From positions 1-59,090 of the forward strand of contig ONQL01000007.1 of NCBI GenBank assembly GCA_900319985.1: a stretch of DNA of 59,090 nucleotides, written 5' to 3'. Source of the DNA: an uncultured Methanobrevibacter sp. (GTDB lineage: Archaea > Methanobacteriota > Methanobacteria > Methanobacteriales > Methanobacteriaceae). Shown here in pieces: positions 8,987 through 18,046 of this stretch. The stretch's first letter is position 1, and each line of letters starts with the position of its first letter. The translations under genes were made by a program, and so were the position numbers. The notes below the pieces were generated by a model. That model did not search any database and was not told where the DNA came from. It saw only the letters and a program-made list of their open reading frames with translations.

Positions 8987-8998
8987 TAATTATTTATG
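8987..8998 (+). promoter_or_regulatory. TATA box of second TIR gene (leaderless)
   Basis: AATTATTTATG between the stop of TIR copy 1 and the ATG of copy 2 is centred about 26 bases before the start at 9020, with no ribosome site between. Copy 2 can therefore have its own leaderless transcript as well as read-through from copy 1. Confidence 0.45.
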
Positions 8999-9019
8999 TC
9001 AATAAATTAAACTATTTCT

Positions 9020-10924
9020 ATGGGATTATTTGACAGGGTTTTAGGCAAGAACAAAAAACAAGATAGGCATACTCCGGTGAGTTTTGATGATTACGGCCCA
9101 AGTGGACATGATATTTTCATATCATATTCATCTATGGATAATGACATTGCCGATGCCGTCTGTAAGTTTTTGGAGCAAAACGGTCATGAATGCTGGATAG
9201 CTCCAAGAAATATCAAAGCAGGTAAAAATTATGCCTCTCAGATAAATGATGCGATAAAAAGTGCAAAGATTTTGGTTTTAATATATTCAAGACATGCTCA
9301 GAGGTCTAATTTTGTAACCAATGAAGTTGGAATTGCCTATCAAAATGGAATAGCTCTTCTTCCGTTTATGGTTGATGAGTCTCTTCCTGAAGATGACTTT
9401 GAAATCTATTTAAAAAACATACATTGGATTTCCGCATTTCCGGATGTCGAAAACCATTTTGAGAAGCTGGTATTGACTGTTGAGCAATTATCAAAACCCT
9501 CTGAAATTCAGACAGGTTCTCTTCCGGCCTATCAGAATGGCCATATCTGTATGATATATTCCACCAAGGACAAACATATTGCCGATATGGTCTGTTATGT
9601 TTTGGAGCAGAACGGTTTTCAATGCTGGATTGCTCCTAGAGACATTCTGGCGGGTAAGAATTATGCCGTTCAAATCAATGATGCAGTAAAAAACGCATCT
9701 TTGGCTCTTCTGATTTTTTCCAAAAATTCAATGGAATCAGAGTTTGCAAACAACGAGATATCCGTAGCATTTGAAAATAATGTGCCGATTATTTCATTTA
9801 AGATTGACGAGCATATGCCTGAAGGCAACATGCGCTTTTATCTTACATTCCAGCATTGGCTTGACGCATATCCTAATCCGGAAAGAATTTTACCGACACT
9901 GGTAAAGGATGTTGGCAAATTATTGGATTTGCGCAAAAGCGAATCTGATTTGAAGGTTTTAAATGATAATTCAACTTTAAATGAATGTATAGATGAATTT
10001 AAAAATACGGATTTCAGCCATTTCAGGGCAATGTATGATAACCGCCGGCTTGCAGACCTTAAGATTTTCATATCCTACAGCGAGCATGATGTGGGTCTTG
10101 CAGAGGAAATGTGCCGTGGTTTTGGGGATTTAAACGCCAGGTGCTGGTTTAAAGACAGAGATTATATGGGTGGCGATGCCTCCCAAATTATTCATGCAAT
10201 AGATGAATCCGATTTGATGATTGTGATATATTCCGGATATTCAAAGGATTCAGGCTTTGTTGTAAGCGAGGTTAATATTGCATTTGGAGAGCAGATTCCT
10301 ATTCTTGTTTTCGCAATCGATGAATCCGAGCTTGACGGAGATCTTTTGTTCTTTTTAAATAAAAAACAATGGATTAATGCATATCCTGACTGTCATGGTA
10401 AATCCGAACAGCTGATTTCGGATTCTTTAAAGCTATTGGATATTGGCCAAAGTTCTGGTGAGTCGGATGATTCATCCCTTCTTAAAAAACCCTTCAAGGC
10501 ATATAAGGGTGATAATCCGTTCATTTTCATAAGCTATGCTCACAGGGATGCTCAGCTGGTATTTTCTGAAATCAGACGTTTCCATGATGAGGGCTATCCG
10601 ATCTGGTATGACCAGGGTCTTACTCCGGGCCAGGAATGGGATGATGAGATAGCTCTGGCGCTTATTGGATGTTCTCTTCTTGTTGTTTTCATTTCCGAAA
10701 ATTCAATGGCTTCCAAAAATGTTCAGGATGAAATCAAGATGGCCTTAAACAGGGACATTGACATTGTTCCGATATACCTTGAAAAGACACGACTTCCTCC
10801 GGCACTTGAGCTCAGATTAAGCACCAAACAGGCAATCAGAAAATACAATTACGATTTGGAGGATTACCTTTCAGACTGTTTCAAGGCATTCGACAAGGCA
10901 GGAATTCCAAAAAGTAGGTTTTGA
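9020..10924 (+). CDS. Protein of four tandem TIR domains, copy 2
   Basis: A 634-residue paralogue of the preceding protein that starts with the same MGLFDRV. The four TIR domains lie at about residues 28-155, 174-310, 347-475 and 500-630. The first two have the CWIAPR..(I)..GKNYA form typical of bacterial TIR_2 domains. The active-site helices keep the Glu (RSNFVTNEV, ESEFANNEI, DSGFVVSEV, ASKNVQDEI). DNA of the last TIR domain is mosaic against copy 1: two stretches of about 60 bases are identical, while the DNA between and around them is clearly diverged. Both proteins probably act together as NAD-consuming or signal-making effectors (family knowledge plus inference). What triggers them is not visible; the HEAT-like protein upstream is a candidate. 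Confidence 0.88.
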   Translation: MGLFDRVLGKNKKQDRHTPVSFDDYGPSGHDIFISYSSMDNDIADAVCKFLEQNGHECWIAPRNIKAGKNYASQINDAIKSAKILVLIYSRHAQRSNFVTNEVGIAYQNGIALLPFMVDESLPEDDFEIYLKNIHWISAFPDVENHFEKLVLTVEQLSKPSEIQTGSLPAYQNGHICMIYSTKDKHIADMVCYVLEQNGFQCWIAPRDILAGKNYAVQINDAVKNASLALLIFSKNSMESEFANNEISVAFENNVPIISFKIDEHMPEGNMRFYLTFQHWLDAYPNPERILPTLVKDVGKLLDLRKSESDLKVLNDNSTLNECIDEFKNTDFSHFRAMYDNRRLADLKIFISYSEHDVGLAEEMCRGFGDLNARCWFKDRDYMGGDASQIIHAIDESDLMIVIYSGYSKDSGFVVSEVNIAFGEQIPILVFAIDESELDGDLLFFLNKKQWINAYPDCHGKSEQLISDSLKLLDIGQSSGESDDSSLLKKPFKAYKGDNPFIFISYAHRDAQLVFSEIRRFHDEGYPIWYDQGLTPGQEWDDEIALALIGCSLLVVFISENSMASKNVQDEIKMALNRDIDIVPIYLEKTRLPPALELRLSTKQAIRKYNYDLEDYLSDCFKAFDKAGIPKSRF

Positions 10925-11224
10925 ATATTACTCTACAAAAGATACATTTCTTTCATGCGTTTAATCCTTCCTAAAAATTATTTTAGGTTCTAAATTGTTT
11001 TTACTTACTAAAATTGCTTTATATTCATAAAATTGTCCTGAAAGTAAAGAAAATCTATTTAAATAATTTGAAACTAATTAATATTAGGTTTTTAATAATA
11101 CCAACTTCAAGGGATCAAACAGGATAGTAAAACTGGTTACACGATATTATCTATATGTTGGTTTTCATATCATATATTGTAAAATTAGTTTTTTCAAAGT
11201 TTAAAGCTATAATGAGGTTTTGAA
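10925..11224. other. Spacer downstream of TIR genes
   Basis: This 300-bp AT-rich stretch has no gene. Its first bases (10920-10940, TTTGAATATTACTCT then AAAA) recur at 6632-6652, upstream of the TPR pseudogene. That suggests a further TIR-type copy once ended there. Confidence 0.5.
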
Positions 11225-11737
11225 ATGAATGATAATATAATTTACGACTCTGAAAAATTCAAATCAATGATACACTACATCATTAGCAGATGTCACACAA
11301 AGGATAATTTTGCTAGGGTTGTATTATATAAACTATTATATTTTTCTGATTTTGATAATTATGAGAAATATGAAAAGCCGATTAGTGGGGAAACTTATAT
11401 TAGAAAGCAAATGGGGCCGGTTCCTTCACACTTTTTTGAAGCTATTGATGAATTAATTGATGAAAGAAAAATAGCTGAGAGCTCAGAACGTGTAATAAAT
11501 TATCTAAAATATAAATATTCTTCATTAAAAGACCCAGATATCAGTTTGTTATCCTCTGATGAGATTCAGGTAATGGATGATACAATCAATAAGCTTTCTC
11601 ATTTCTACTCTGAAGAGATAAGTAAATATTCTCATGGCGATATTCCTTGGAGATTAGCAAAAGATGGTGAACCATTAAATTATGAAGCCGTCTTTTATAG
11701 GAATCCGGAATATTCTGTGAGGGAGTATGATGACTGA
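11225..11737 (+). CDS. Panacea-domain antitoxin (SocA-like)
   Basis: A 170-residue protein of the Panacea/SocA (DUF4065-related) family. Signs are the N-terminal helical part with LYKLLYFSDFDNY, the hallmark turn ISGETYIRKQMGPVP, and a C-terminal stretch ending SHGDIPWRLAKDGEPLNYE. Members neutralise a wide range of toxins encoded next to them, and some link antitoxin to proteolysis. GAGG eight bases before the ATG supports the start. Its stop overlaps the start of a downstream toxin-like gene that is broken in three places, so this antitoxin now appears to lack a working cognate toxin. It lies inside the direct-repeat-bounded island with the TIR genes. Confidence 0.8.
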   Translation: MNDNIIYDSEKFKSMIHYIISRCHTKDNFARVVLYKLLYFSDFDNYEKYEKPISGETYIRKQMGPVPSHFFEAIDELIDERKIAESSERVINYLKYKYSSLKDPDISLLSSDEIQVMDDTINKLSHFYSEEISKYSHGDIPWRLAKDGEPLNYEAVFYRNPEYSVREYDD

Positions 11738-12171
11738 GTACAAGGGTTACACATTTGAATACCATCATAAATTTAAAAAAGAGTTTCAAAAAAACTTTCG
11801 CCAGGCACCAATGCCCTACAATTAAAAGCGACTTTAAACTCTTGTACGATATTTTAATCCAACATCTTTCGGAATCCGATAAATTCGAATCCCATGTTTG
11901 TATGCGTATGGCAGGTTTAGAAAATTATGTGAACGTGCAGGCATTCTATTATTAAGAAGTTCCGTTGTGAAGGAATAAAAAAAGGTGTAAATTCAGGTTT
12001 CAGAATAACTTTCCTATTTGATAAGAAAGTAAATTCATTTTCGTTGAAATATTCCATAAGAATAAAAAGAGAATTCCTGATAAAAATAGGATTAATGAAC
12101 TATTTGTAAAAGAAATTGAAATCAATGATGAACTGTATGAACATGAAAAAGAATATTTAAATACGAATTAA
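11730..12171 (+). pseudogene. Frameshifted RelE-like toxin partner of the Panacea antitoxin
   Basis: The ATG (11727 or 11730) overlaps the antitoxin stop, with GAGGGAG just upstream. Homologous-looking protein runs through three frames: MTEYKGYTFEYHHKFKKEF, then CPTIKSDFKLLYD and FESHVCMRMAGLENY, then KKFRCEGIKKGVNSGFRI, then FIFVEIFHKNKK with a TAA at 12169. The KKFRC..G..SGFRI and F-VEI-x-K-KK pattern is that of RelE/ParE-fold toxins linked to such antitoxins. At least three frameshifts mean no intact product. Confidence 0.65.
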
Positions 12172-12231
12172 CTCTTGAATAAGGATGTCTTAGTGTTATT
12201 TGATTTAATGGTAAGTATGTATTTATTCTTG

Positions 12232-12320
12232 TAGTTACCATTTGTAAATAAAATTTTTAAAATATAGTTACTTCCAAACTAAACTATTTAATCACTTAAA
12301 TCAAGATAAAATGGTAACTA
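12232..12320. repeat. 12-bp inverted repeat with 65-base spacer
   Basis: TAGTTACCATTT (12232-12243) and AAATGGTAACTA (12309-12320) are perfect inverted copies. They lie in a 482-bp spacer (12172-12653) that otherwise holds only the right copy of the direct repeat and a terminator. It may be an operator pair or the ends of a tiny element. Confidence 0.5.
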
Positions 12321-12340
12321 TACAATTTTTTGTTGACTTC

Positions 12341-12497
12341 CTTTTTGTTACTATATAAAGTTTCTATTTTTGTAATTAGAAACAATTAAAAAATAATTCT
12401 ATTAATCTTTGATTTTTCATGATAATAATATGTTATTTTAAAAAATTCAGGAAATAATCTCATATCAGGAATGGTTATTAGTTGATTGTTAAAATTA
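12341..12497. repeat. Right copy of ~160-bp direct repeat bounding the TIR island
   Basis: This stretch aligns with 6330-6490 in the same orientation, sharing the start CTTTTTGTTACTATATAAAG and the end GTTAAAATTA. It is non-coding and follows the toxin remnant. Confidence 0.65.
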
Positions 12498-12620
12498 CAG
12501 AATAAAAAACCTTCCTTTAATTATTGATTTATATATTGAAATGATAATAACTGAAGATGTTAAATATGGACTGACATGAAAAAACAGATGCAGAGAACTA
12601 TAGAATTATCAGTCCCCTCT

Positions 12621-12653
12621 AAAAAAAAAAGTTAAGGAGAAAAAATCAACTCC
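12621..12653 (-). terminator. Oligo-T terminator of the Ig-like adhesin
   Basis: Directly after the TAG on the minus strand there is a weak GGAG/CTCC hairpin, followed by a run of ten or more T. This is a typical archaeal termination signal. Confidence 0.5.
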
Positions 12654-14834
12654 CTATTTAATTCTAATTTTTAAATTTTTTGTTACAGGATTATAATTGC
12701 TACTTGCTTTTAAGGTAATTTTTCCAACATAAACCCCTTTTTTAGTCAACTTAATTTTAAAGGTTGCAACACCCTTCATATTGGTTTTTGCAACATATTT
12801 TTTATTTTTAATCATTAAAGTCAATTTAACTTTTTTCATCAGCCGACCCTTATTGTCTTTTAAAGTAGCTGTAACTTTCTTGGATTTGCTTTTTAGTTTA
12901 AATGTTTTTGATTTAGCGATTATTTTAGGAGTGGCTTTCAAAACAACAATTTTAACATTACCTCCAGCACCAATATAATTATCGTCACCAGCAAAATTGA
13001 TATTAGCAGAGTATGACTTTGCAGGCAAATTGATCTTCAATTTAACCTGACCATTCTTATCAGTAATTTTCTTATAGACAATGCCATTCAATTTGATTGA
13101 TATCGTTTTGTCATATAAAACATTATTTGCATTATCTTTAAGGGTTATCACTAAATATTTTGCAACATTAAAGACAGTACTCAATTGAGGTGCAATAATA
13201 TTGGTTTTGATGCCAACGGTAACTGTGAAAGTGTTTGAATAAACGTCCCCCACCAAATATCCGTCAGTATAATGCCCTCCGTTATATTGAATAGATATTG
13301 TATGAATGCCCTTGGACAATCCGGATAATGTTTCAACTACAGAACCGTTTTCCATACAGTAAAATCCTTTATTCATCCCATCGACCACAATGTATGCAAA
13401 GTTATACGATACTGCAGGAGCAGTAATGTTAACCACAACATCCGATCCGACATTTACCTGACTTGGAACATCAACACTAATGTTTTCACTATTTTTAACA
13501 ACATAAACTTCCTGAATTACTGGATAATAACCTCCAGGATAGTCAAATTCCAAATAAAACTTATTTAAGCCAAATTTTGTACTTGATAAATCAACTGCAG
13601 ATACTCCACCATTAATAATGCCTGAAACCAACAGTTTTCATTTTTTATCACCGGAAAAATCATAAACATTGAAGTTTCCATTCACCCATTCATGAGTCCT
13701 GATGGCCATTTTAAATTTTTCGCCAACACTCACATAGCTTGGAGCAGTGACCGTTGGAACTACAATGCAGCTAACGGTGGTTTTCAATGTTCCAAAATCA
13801 TCACCAACATATGTAAATGTAAGTGTATTTTCACCCAAATGGTTTAAATTCCATGCAGGAACGTGATAAGATCCATAACCTTTAGAATAAATAATATTCT
13901 CGTTTTTAACATCATTGTAACTTACTGTCAATTTTCCTGTTGACTCACGAGGCAGATAAATATGGGCCACATTATCTACAGGCAAATTTACATAATATAA
14001 ATCAAGATATGCATCCAGTTTGGGATTAGCTGTGGGTTCATATTCAGCCACAAAAACAACATCCTCTTTCAATGTTTTGGTTTTGCCATTTTCCGTGAAA
14101 TTGATTTGGATATCATACTTTCCATAAGTTGACAATAAATCTGCAGCTGCAATATATCTTGATTTATTGCTGCAATCTGCAATTTCTTCAAAATTTCCAT
14201 TATTTACATCATATACAATTTTGCGTGTGCCGTTTACGAATATTTCCAATGTTCCATTGCATAGGTGATTTGAATCAATTATAATGAAACTTGGTGATGT
14301 CCAATAGTCTGATTCAACATAATATGGATTTTGAAGCCAAATATCAAAGTCTTCTTTTTCTTTTATGTTTACAGGGTGATTTATTAAAACATCCCCATTG
14401 AATTTGACTTTAATATTATATGTTCCGCAATCCAAACCCAAATCTGTCGGATAAATAAATTTGACGTAATTTTTATAAGTCCCACCATATCCATCAGTTT
14501 CAATGGAGAAATATCCGTCAGTAATGTTGAAACTCTGTCTCGGAGCATCATCAACATCTATTTCAAAAGTTCCATTTTTTTGTGATGTTGATGAAATATA
14601 AACCAGATCACTCGAATTCCAATCGATTTTATCCTGAGAGTAGTTTTCCTTAATTGTTATATAAAAATCATTATCGAGATAGGAGTCATCAGATGAAATA
14701 TCCGATGAATCAGTTAATGAAATATCTCCACATTCAGTTGAAGTAATATTCTCTTGAGTTATATTTTCAGAGGCACTTACCGCACCAATTGACAATACAA
14801 TCAAAATAAAACTTGCTAACAGTATCTTTTTCAT
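12654..14834 (-). pseudogene. Ig-like adhesin interrupted by one in-frame TGA
   Basis: The gene would encode about 726 residues. It has a signal peptide (MKKILLASFILIVLSIGAVS), a variable Asp/Ser-rich stretch, several Ig-like domains (for example YNIKVKFNGDVLI and VSIQYNGGHY types), and two C-terminal lysine-rich repeats ending NPVTKNLKIRIK, as in other adhesin-like proteins of these methanogens. At 13638-13640 a TGA follows NVYDFSGDKK, and the same frame continues at once as KLLVSGIINGGVSAVD. This is therefore a single nonsense change (for example from CGA, GGA or AGA), not a frameshift. The strong upstream site AAGGGTTGTGATTTT fits the start at 14834. No recoding signal is evident, so it is probably off or decayed. 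A truncated secreted 398-residue form could still be made. Confidence 0.8.
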
Positions 14835-15011
14835 AAAATCACAACCCTTTTTTAAATATTTATACCGTTCTTATATGAAATAATATTGAATTAATCTGTT
14901 AAGGCACTGACAATGGTTTAGACCACTGCATGCACAACCGATAAGTGATTAACTCATGGCTCGTTTTCCAAGTTCATATTATTAAAGTTAATAACATAAC
15001 TTCAAACAAAA

Positions 15012-15899
15012 TCAGCCACTTTTCAAGATATCAATTATCTTGCTGTGAAGTACCATGTTATTGGCGGCCACCACGACTGTCTTTTCGCTGATGCTCAATC
15101 TAGTCGAAAGTGTTTCACCCTTCTCATCCGTTATTACTGCACCCGCCTCCTCAATAATCAGTTTTGATGCAGCAATATCTATTATTCTGCTTCCTCTTAA
15201 ATCAAGAAACGCATCGTATTTTCCACTTGCCACATATGACAGTTCAAGTACAACAGAACCCAATACACGCATCCTTCGAGCCGTATCGACCAGCTTTGAA
15301 GCGGATAAAGTGTTGGTCTTTATGAATCCACCAAGAGTCATCCTTCTTATATCCACAACATCGCTAGGTCGGATTTCTTTGTTTCGAAGCAGACATCCTT
15401 TTCCCTTTTCAGCCTCAAAAAAACTGCCGTTTGCAAGATTGGAAATAAAAGCCAGCTCAACATCATCCAATGTTGACAGCCTACCATAGGAAACATCAGC
15501 AACAGCAATTGATATTGCATAAGCCGGAATTTCCCTGATGGCATTTGTGGTGCCGTCAATAGGATCTATTAGAAAAATGAAACTGGCCTTTTCATCATCA
15601 CCCAAGTCTTCACGCTGAAGCTCTTCAGACAGGACAATGCTGTTTACCGTTCCCCTCCCTATTTTGATTTCACCAATTTCTTCGCTTATAACATAAGAAT
15701 AAATCGGCGCCCTTTTCAAAATGTTGATTAAGGTATCCTCTGCAATGACATCAATGAGAGATGTTGGTGTTCCATCAGCCCCGATTTTTACTGTAACGCC
15801 TGATTCCTCTTTTCCGACATATGGCCTGATTGTCCTGCTGACTTCCTTAATGATTTTATAAGCCAACTGCGTTGCAATTCTTTTGTCTCTAGCTTTCAT
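15012..15899 (-). CDS. Inositol monophosphatase-family phosphatase (IMPase/FBPase type)
   Basis: A 295-residue cytoplasmic enzyme. The metal-binding signature IDPIDGTTN is near residue 112, an upstream Glu pair is in ISEEIGE, and the second Asp motif is in DLRGSRIIDIAASKLI, followed by IIEEAGAVITDEKG. Archaeal members hydrolyse inositol-1-phosphate and often fructose-1,6-bisphosphate as well, linking them to lipid head-group synthesis and gluconeogenesis. The start is placed at 15899 because GGAGG lies a few bases upstream at 15904-15908. A longer frame would run into the preceding gene. It is the second gene after a VWA protein (31 bp spacing) and is probably co-transcribed with it. Which substrate dominates cannot be told. 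Confidence 0.85.
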   Translation of the reverse strand: MKARDKRIATQLAYKIIKEVSRTIRPYVGKEESGVTVKIGADGTPTSLIDVIAEDTLINILKRAPIYSYVISEEIGEIKIGRGTVNSIVLSEELQREDLGDDEKASFIFLIDPIDGTTNAIREIPAYAISIAVADVSYGRLSTLDDVELAFISNLANGSFFEAEKGKGCLLRNKEIRPSDVVDIRRMTLGGFIKTNTLSASKLVDTARRMRVLGSVVLELSYVASGKYDAFLDLRGSRIIDIAASKLIIEEAGAVITDEKGETLSTRLSISEKTVVVAANNMVLHSKIIDILKSG

Positions 15900-15930
15900 T
15901 ACAACCTCCAAATAAAAAAAGGTTTGGAAC

Positions 15931-16602
15931 CTAATCCAAACCGTCTCCTTTCCAGTCAACATTTCTGTGTTCATTTCTTGAATATGCACACCTGTATCTG
16001 CTTACTGAACTGAAAAGTCCATTTAGGCCACGAGAACTCTTTTCAAAGTTGGCAGCATGGTCTTCATCGATTCCAAGAGTAAATGCCTCATGATATGAAT
16101 CTATGTCTGCTCCAATGAATAGAAATTCCCAGTCATGACTTTCAATGAGATTTTTGACCTTGTCTTTTGTGAAGTGTCTGGAAGAGTTTTCCAATCCGTC
16201 GGTTGTGATTACAAAAAGCACCTTGCCGCTGACCTCATTGTCAAGAGATGTAATAGTTTTTCCAATTGCATCCAGCAAAGCAGTGCATCCATCTGCACAA
16301 TACTGCTCACGAGTAAGTATTTCCACTTCCCCAATAGGTTTTCTTGTATACATCATCCTGTATTCAGTATCAAAAAGAACCAGTGTCACAAAGATTTTTT
16401 CATCTTTTTCCTTTTCTTTATCGATATAGGAATTAAATCCTCCAATCGTATCGTCCACTAACTCATACATGGATCCGCTTTTGTCCAAAATGAAGACCAT
16501 ATCCATTACATTTTCATCCTCTTTTTTCGGATTGTTCTTTTCATCCAAACATTCAAATGAATCAATATTGGTTACGTTTCCATATTCTTTGAAAAGTCCC
16601 AT
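15931..16602 (-). CDS. VWA-domain protein
   Basis: A 223-residue cytoplasmic protein with one von Willebrand factor A domain. A complete metal-ion adhesion site is present: D40-x-S42-x-S44 in DKSGSM, T107 in DGCTALLDA, and D135 in TTDGLEN. Such domains bind partners through Mg2+. This one resembles single-domain VWA proteins often found in stress or tellurium-resistance-like clusters, but no ter genes are present here. GATGAGGAGG upstream gives a strong start. The short N-terminus MGLFKEYGN recalls the MGLFDRV of the TIR proteins, perhaps by chance. It lies first in a two-gene unit with the phosphatase. Confidence 0.82.
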   Translation of the reverse strand: MGLFKEYGNVTNIDSFECLDEKNNPKKEDENVMDMVFILDKSGSMYELVDDTIGGFNSYIDKEKEKDEKIFVTLVLFDTEYRMMYTRKPIGEVEILTREQYCADGCTALLDAIGKTITSLDNEVSGKVLFVITTDGLENSSRHFTKDKVKNLIESHDWEFLFIGADIDSYHEAFTLGIDEDHAANFEKSSRGLNGLFSSVSRYRCAYSRNEHRNVDWKGDGLD

Positions 16603-17045
16603 TCTTTACCTCCTCATCAATTTATATTAATAATTTAATTCAATGTGTATTTAAATCATGGAAAGCAAAAGCTTTAATCAATATCGAATCATGATCTCTA
16701 GATTTATGTAATTTATAATCAGAAAAAAAAACTTTAAATATGAGTGAAATATGGGAAATTATATGATAACACTCTTTATAATGTTTGACCACATATGCTG
16801 CGCATGACAATGGAAATATCGAATAGAAAAAGACAGCAAAAATACAGAAAAGAACTAAAAGAACAAAAATGAAAAAATATCTAACAGTCACCATTAGACA
16901 CAGAAAAAGGAAAAAAATATGAAATCAAAACTAGATTGACAGCATTGAAAAAATTTGGATAACATTTTAAACTAAAGCAAATGCTTTTTAAACAAAATTT
17001 AATTAATATTCAATTTTATAATATTCATAACAATTAATTAATGTT
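16603..17045. other. AT-rich spacer
   Basis: This 443-bp spacer lies between divergent units. I see no gene, repeat or RNA structure. Its right end must hold the promoter of the broken beta-helix gene. Confidence 0.5.
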
Positions 17046-17588
17046 GTGTTTAAAATGGATTTTTTTGATAATGATAAAGATGAACAGACAGGGATGAGAA
17101 ACTTCAGATATTTAGATGAGTTAATTCACAGCGGAGTGAAAGAAATTGTTTTAGATTCAGATATTGTTTTATGTGATGATGAAGAATCACAATATTTGAA
17201 TGAAATTAAACTTGATGTAGACGATTTGACTATTGACGGAAATGGACATGCAATAGATGCACAGGGATTAACACGAATATTTTACTGCACAGGATAAAAT
17301 GTTACTATTAAAAACATTACTTTAAAAAACAGATTTGCAGAAGAAGAGGGTGGAGCAATATACAATGATGAAGGTGAGATAACCATAACAGAATCCACAC
17401 ACAACAATAACACAGCAAAATATAATGGCGGAGCAATACATAACAGAAGTGAGATAACCATAACAGAATCCACACACAACAATAACACCACACAAAAAGG
17501 GAATGGTGGAGCAATATACAACAATTATGAAAAGTCATTTAAAATTAATGGCTGTAAATTAGATAATAATATACCAAATGATTATTAA
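17046..17588 (+). pseudogene. Broken, shortened paralogue of the signal-less beta-helix protein
   Basis: The reading frame starts at GTG 17046 or ATG 17055 (MDFFDNDKDEQ). It matches the N-terminal module of the 1813-4401 protein: FRYLDELI, IVLDSDIVL, VDDLTIDGNGHAIDA, TRIFYCTG. At 17295-17297 a TAA replaces the expected Lys codon (AAA). The same frame then continues with NVTIKNITLKNRF and two nearly identical GGAI turns (ITITESTHNNNT) to a TAA at 17586. The total would be about 180 residues, far shorter than the paralogue, so there is truncation as well as a nonsense mutation. Confidence 0.78.
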
Positions 17589-17754
17589 GATTTCATAAAT
17601 ATTTAATAAAGAAAGATTAAGTCAATATAATCATCTATGTTAATATATAATATATGGAATACTAGTTATCCACATTAACTCTTTTAGTTTTTAAAAAATA
17701 GAGCAATCATTGATGAAAATATGGAAAAAAGAAAAAAGTAGTAGGCAGTCAAAC

Positions 17755-17915
17755 CTACTTAATTGTAATTATGGAGGTTATAGATTCTGCATTGTAGTAC
17801 TTGATTCCTTCATAGCTGACTGTTTCACTGAATTTTCCATTTTTGATCACATTGGTGAGTCTGAATGTTGCTGACCTTTAAATTGGCTGTAGCAGAGTAA
17901 GTATTATGGCCAATT
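17755..17915 (-). pseudogene. Remnant of an Ig-like adhesin C-terminus
   Basis: The minus strand reads TYSATANLK, then after a frameshift ATFRLTNVIKNGKFS, then ETVSYEGIKYYNAES and a TAG at 17755. This matches the last repeat of adhesins here (KAKTNSKGKATFKIT, KLNKKGKFTAKITF). Nothing upstream is recognisable, so only the tail survives. Confidence 0.6.
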
Positions 17916-18046
17916 TTCAGGAAAAAAAACCTTGGTGTTTTTCATCACCTTGAATAGTTTTGGTAGGAATGCAACAGCGCATCAAAAACAAAACAGATTT
18001 TCATTATAGCATCAACAAAATCCTTTTTTCCAAAAATATTTAAATT

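Noticed and set aside
13638..13640. TGA read as selenocysteine
   Set aside because: No selenocysteine element or redox context; the domain is a structural Ig-like repeat.
15055..15489. 144-residue plus-strand frame opposite the phosphatase gene
   Set aside because: It is a shadow of a well-supported enzyme gene with complete motifs.
16603..17045. Short reading frames in the spacer before the broken beta-helix gene
   Set aside because: No ribosome sites, lysine/asparagine-rich noise, and no recognisable family.
17281..17538. Direct repeats of GAGATAACCATAACAGAATC considered as a CRISPR-like array
   Set aside because: They are two codon-level duplicates of a beta-helix turn within the broken gene, with no spacers or cas genes.
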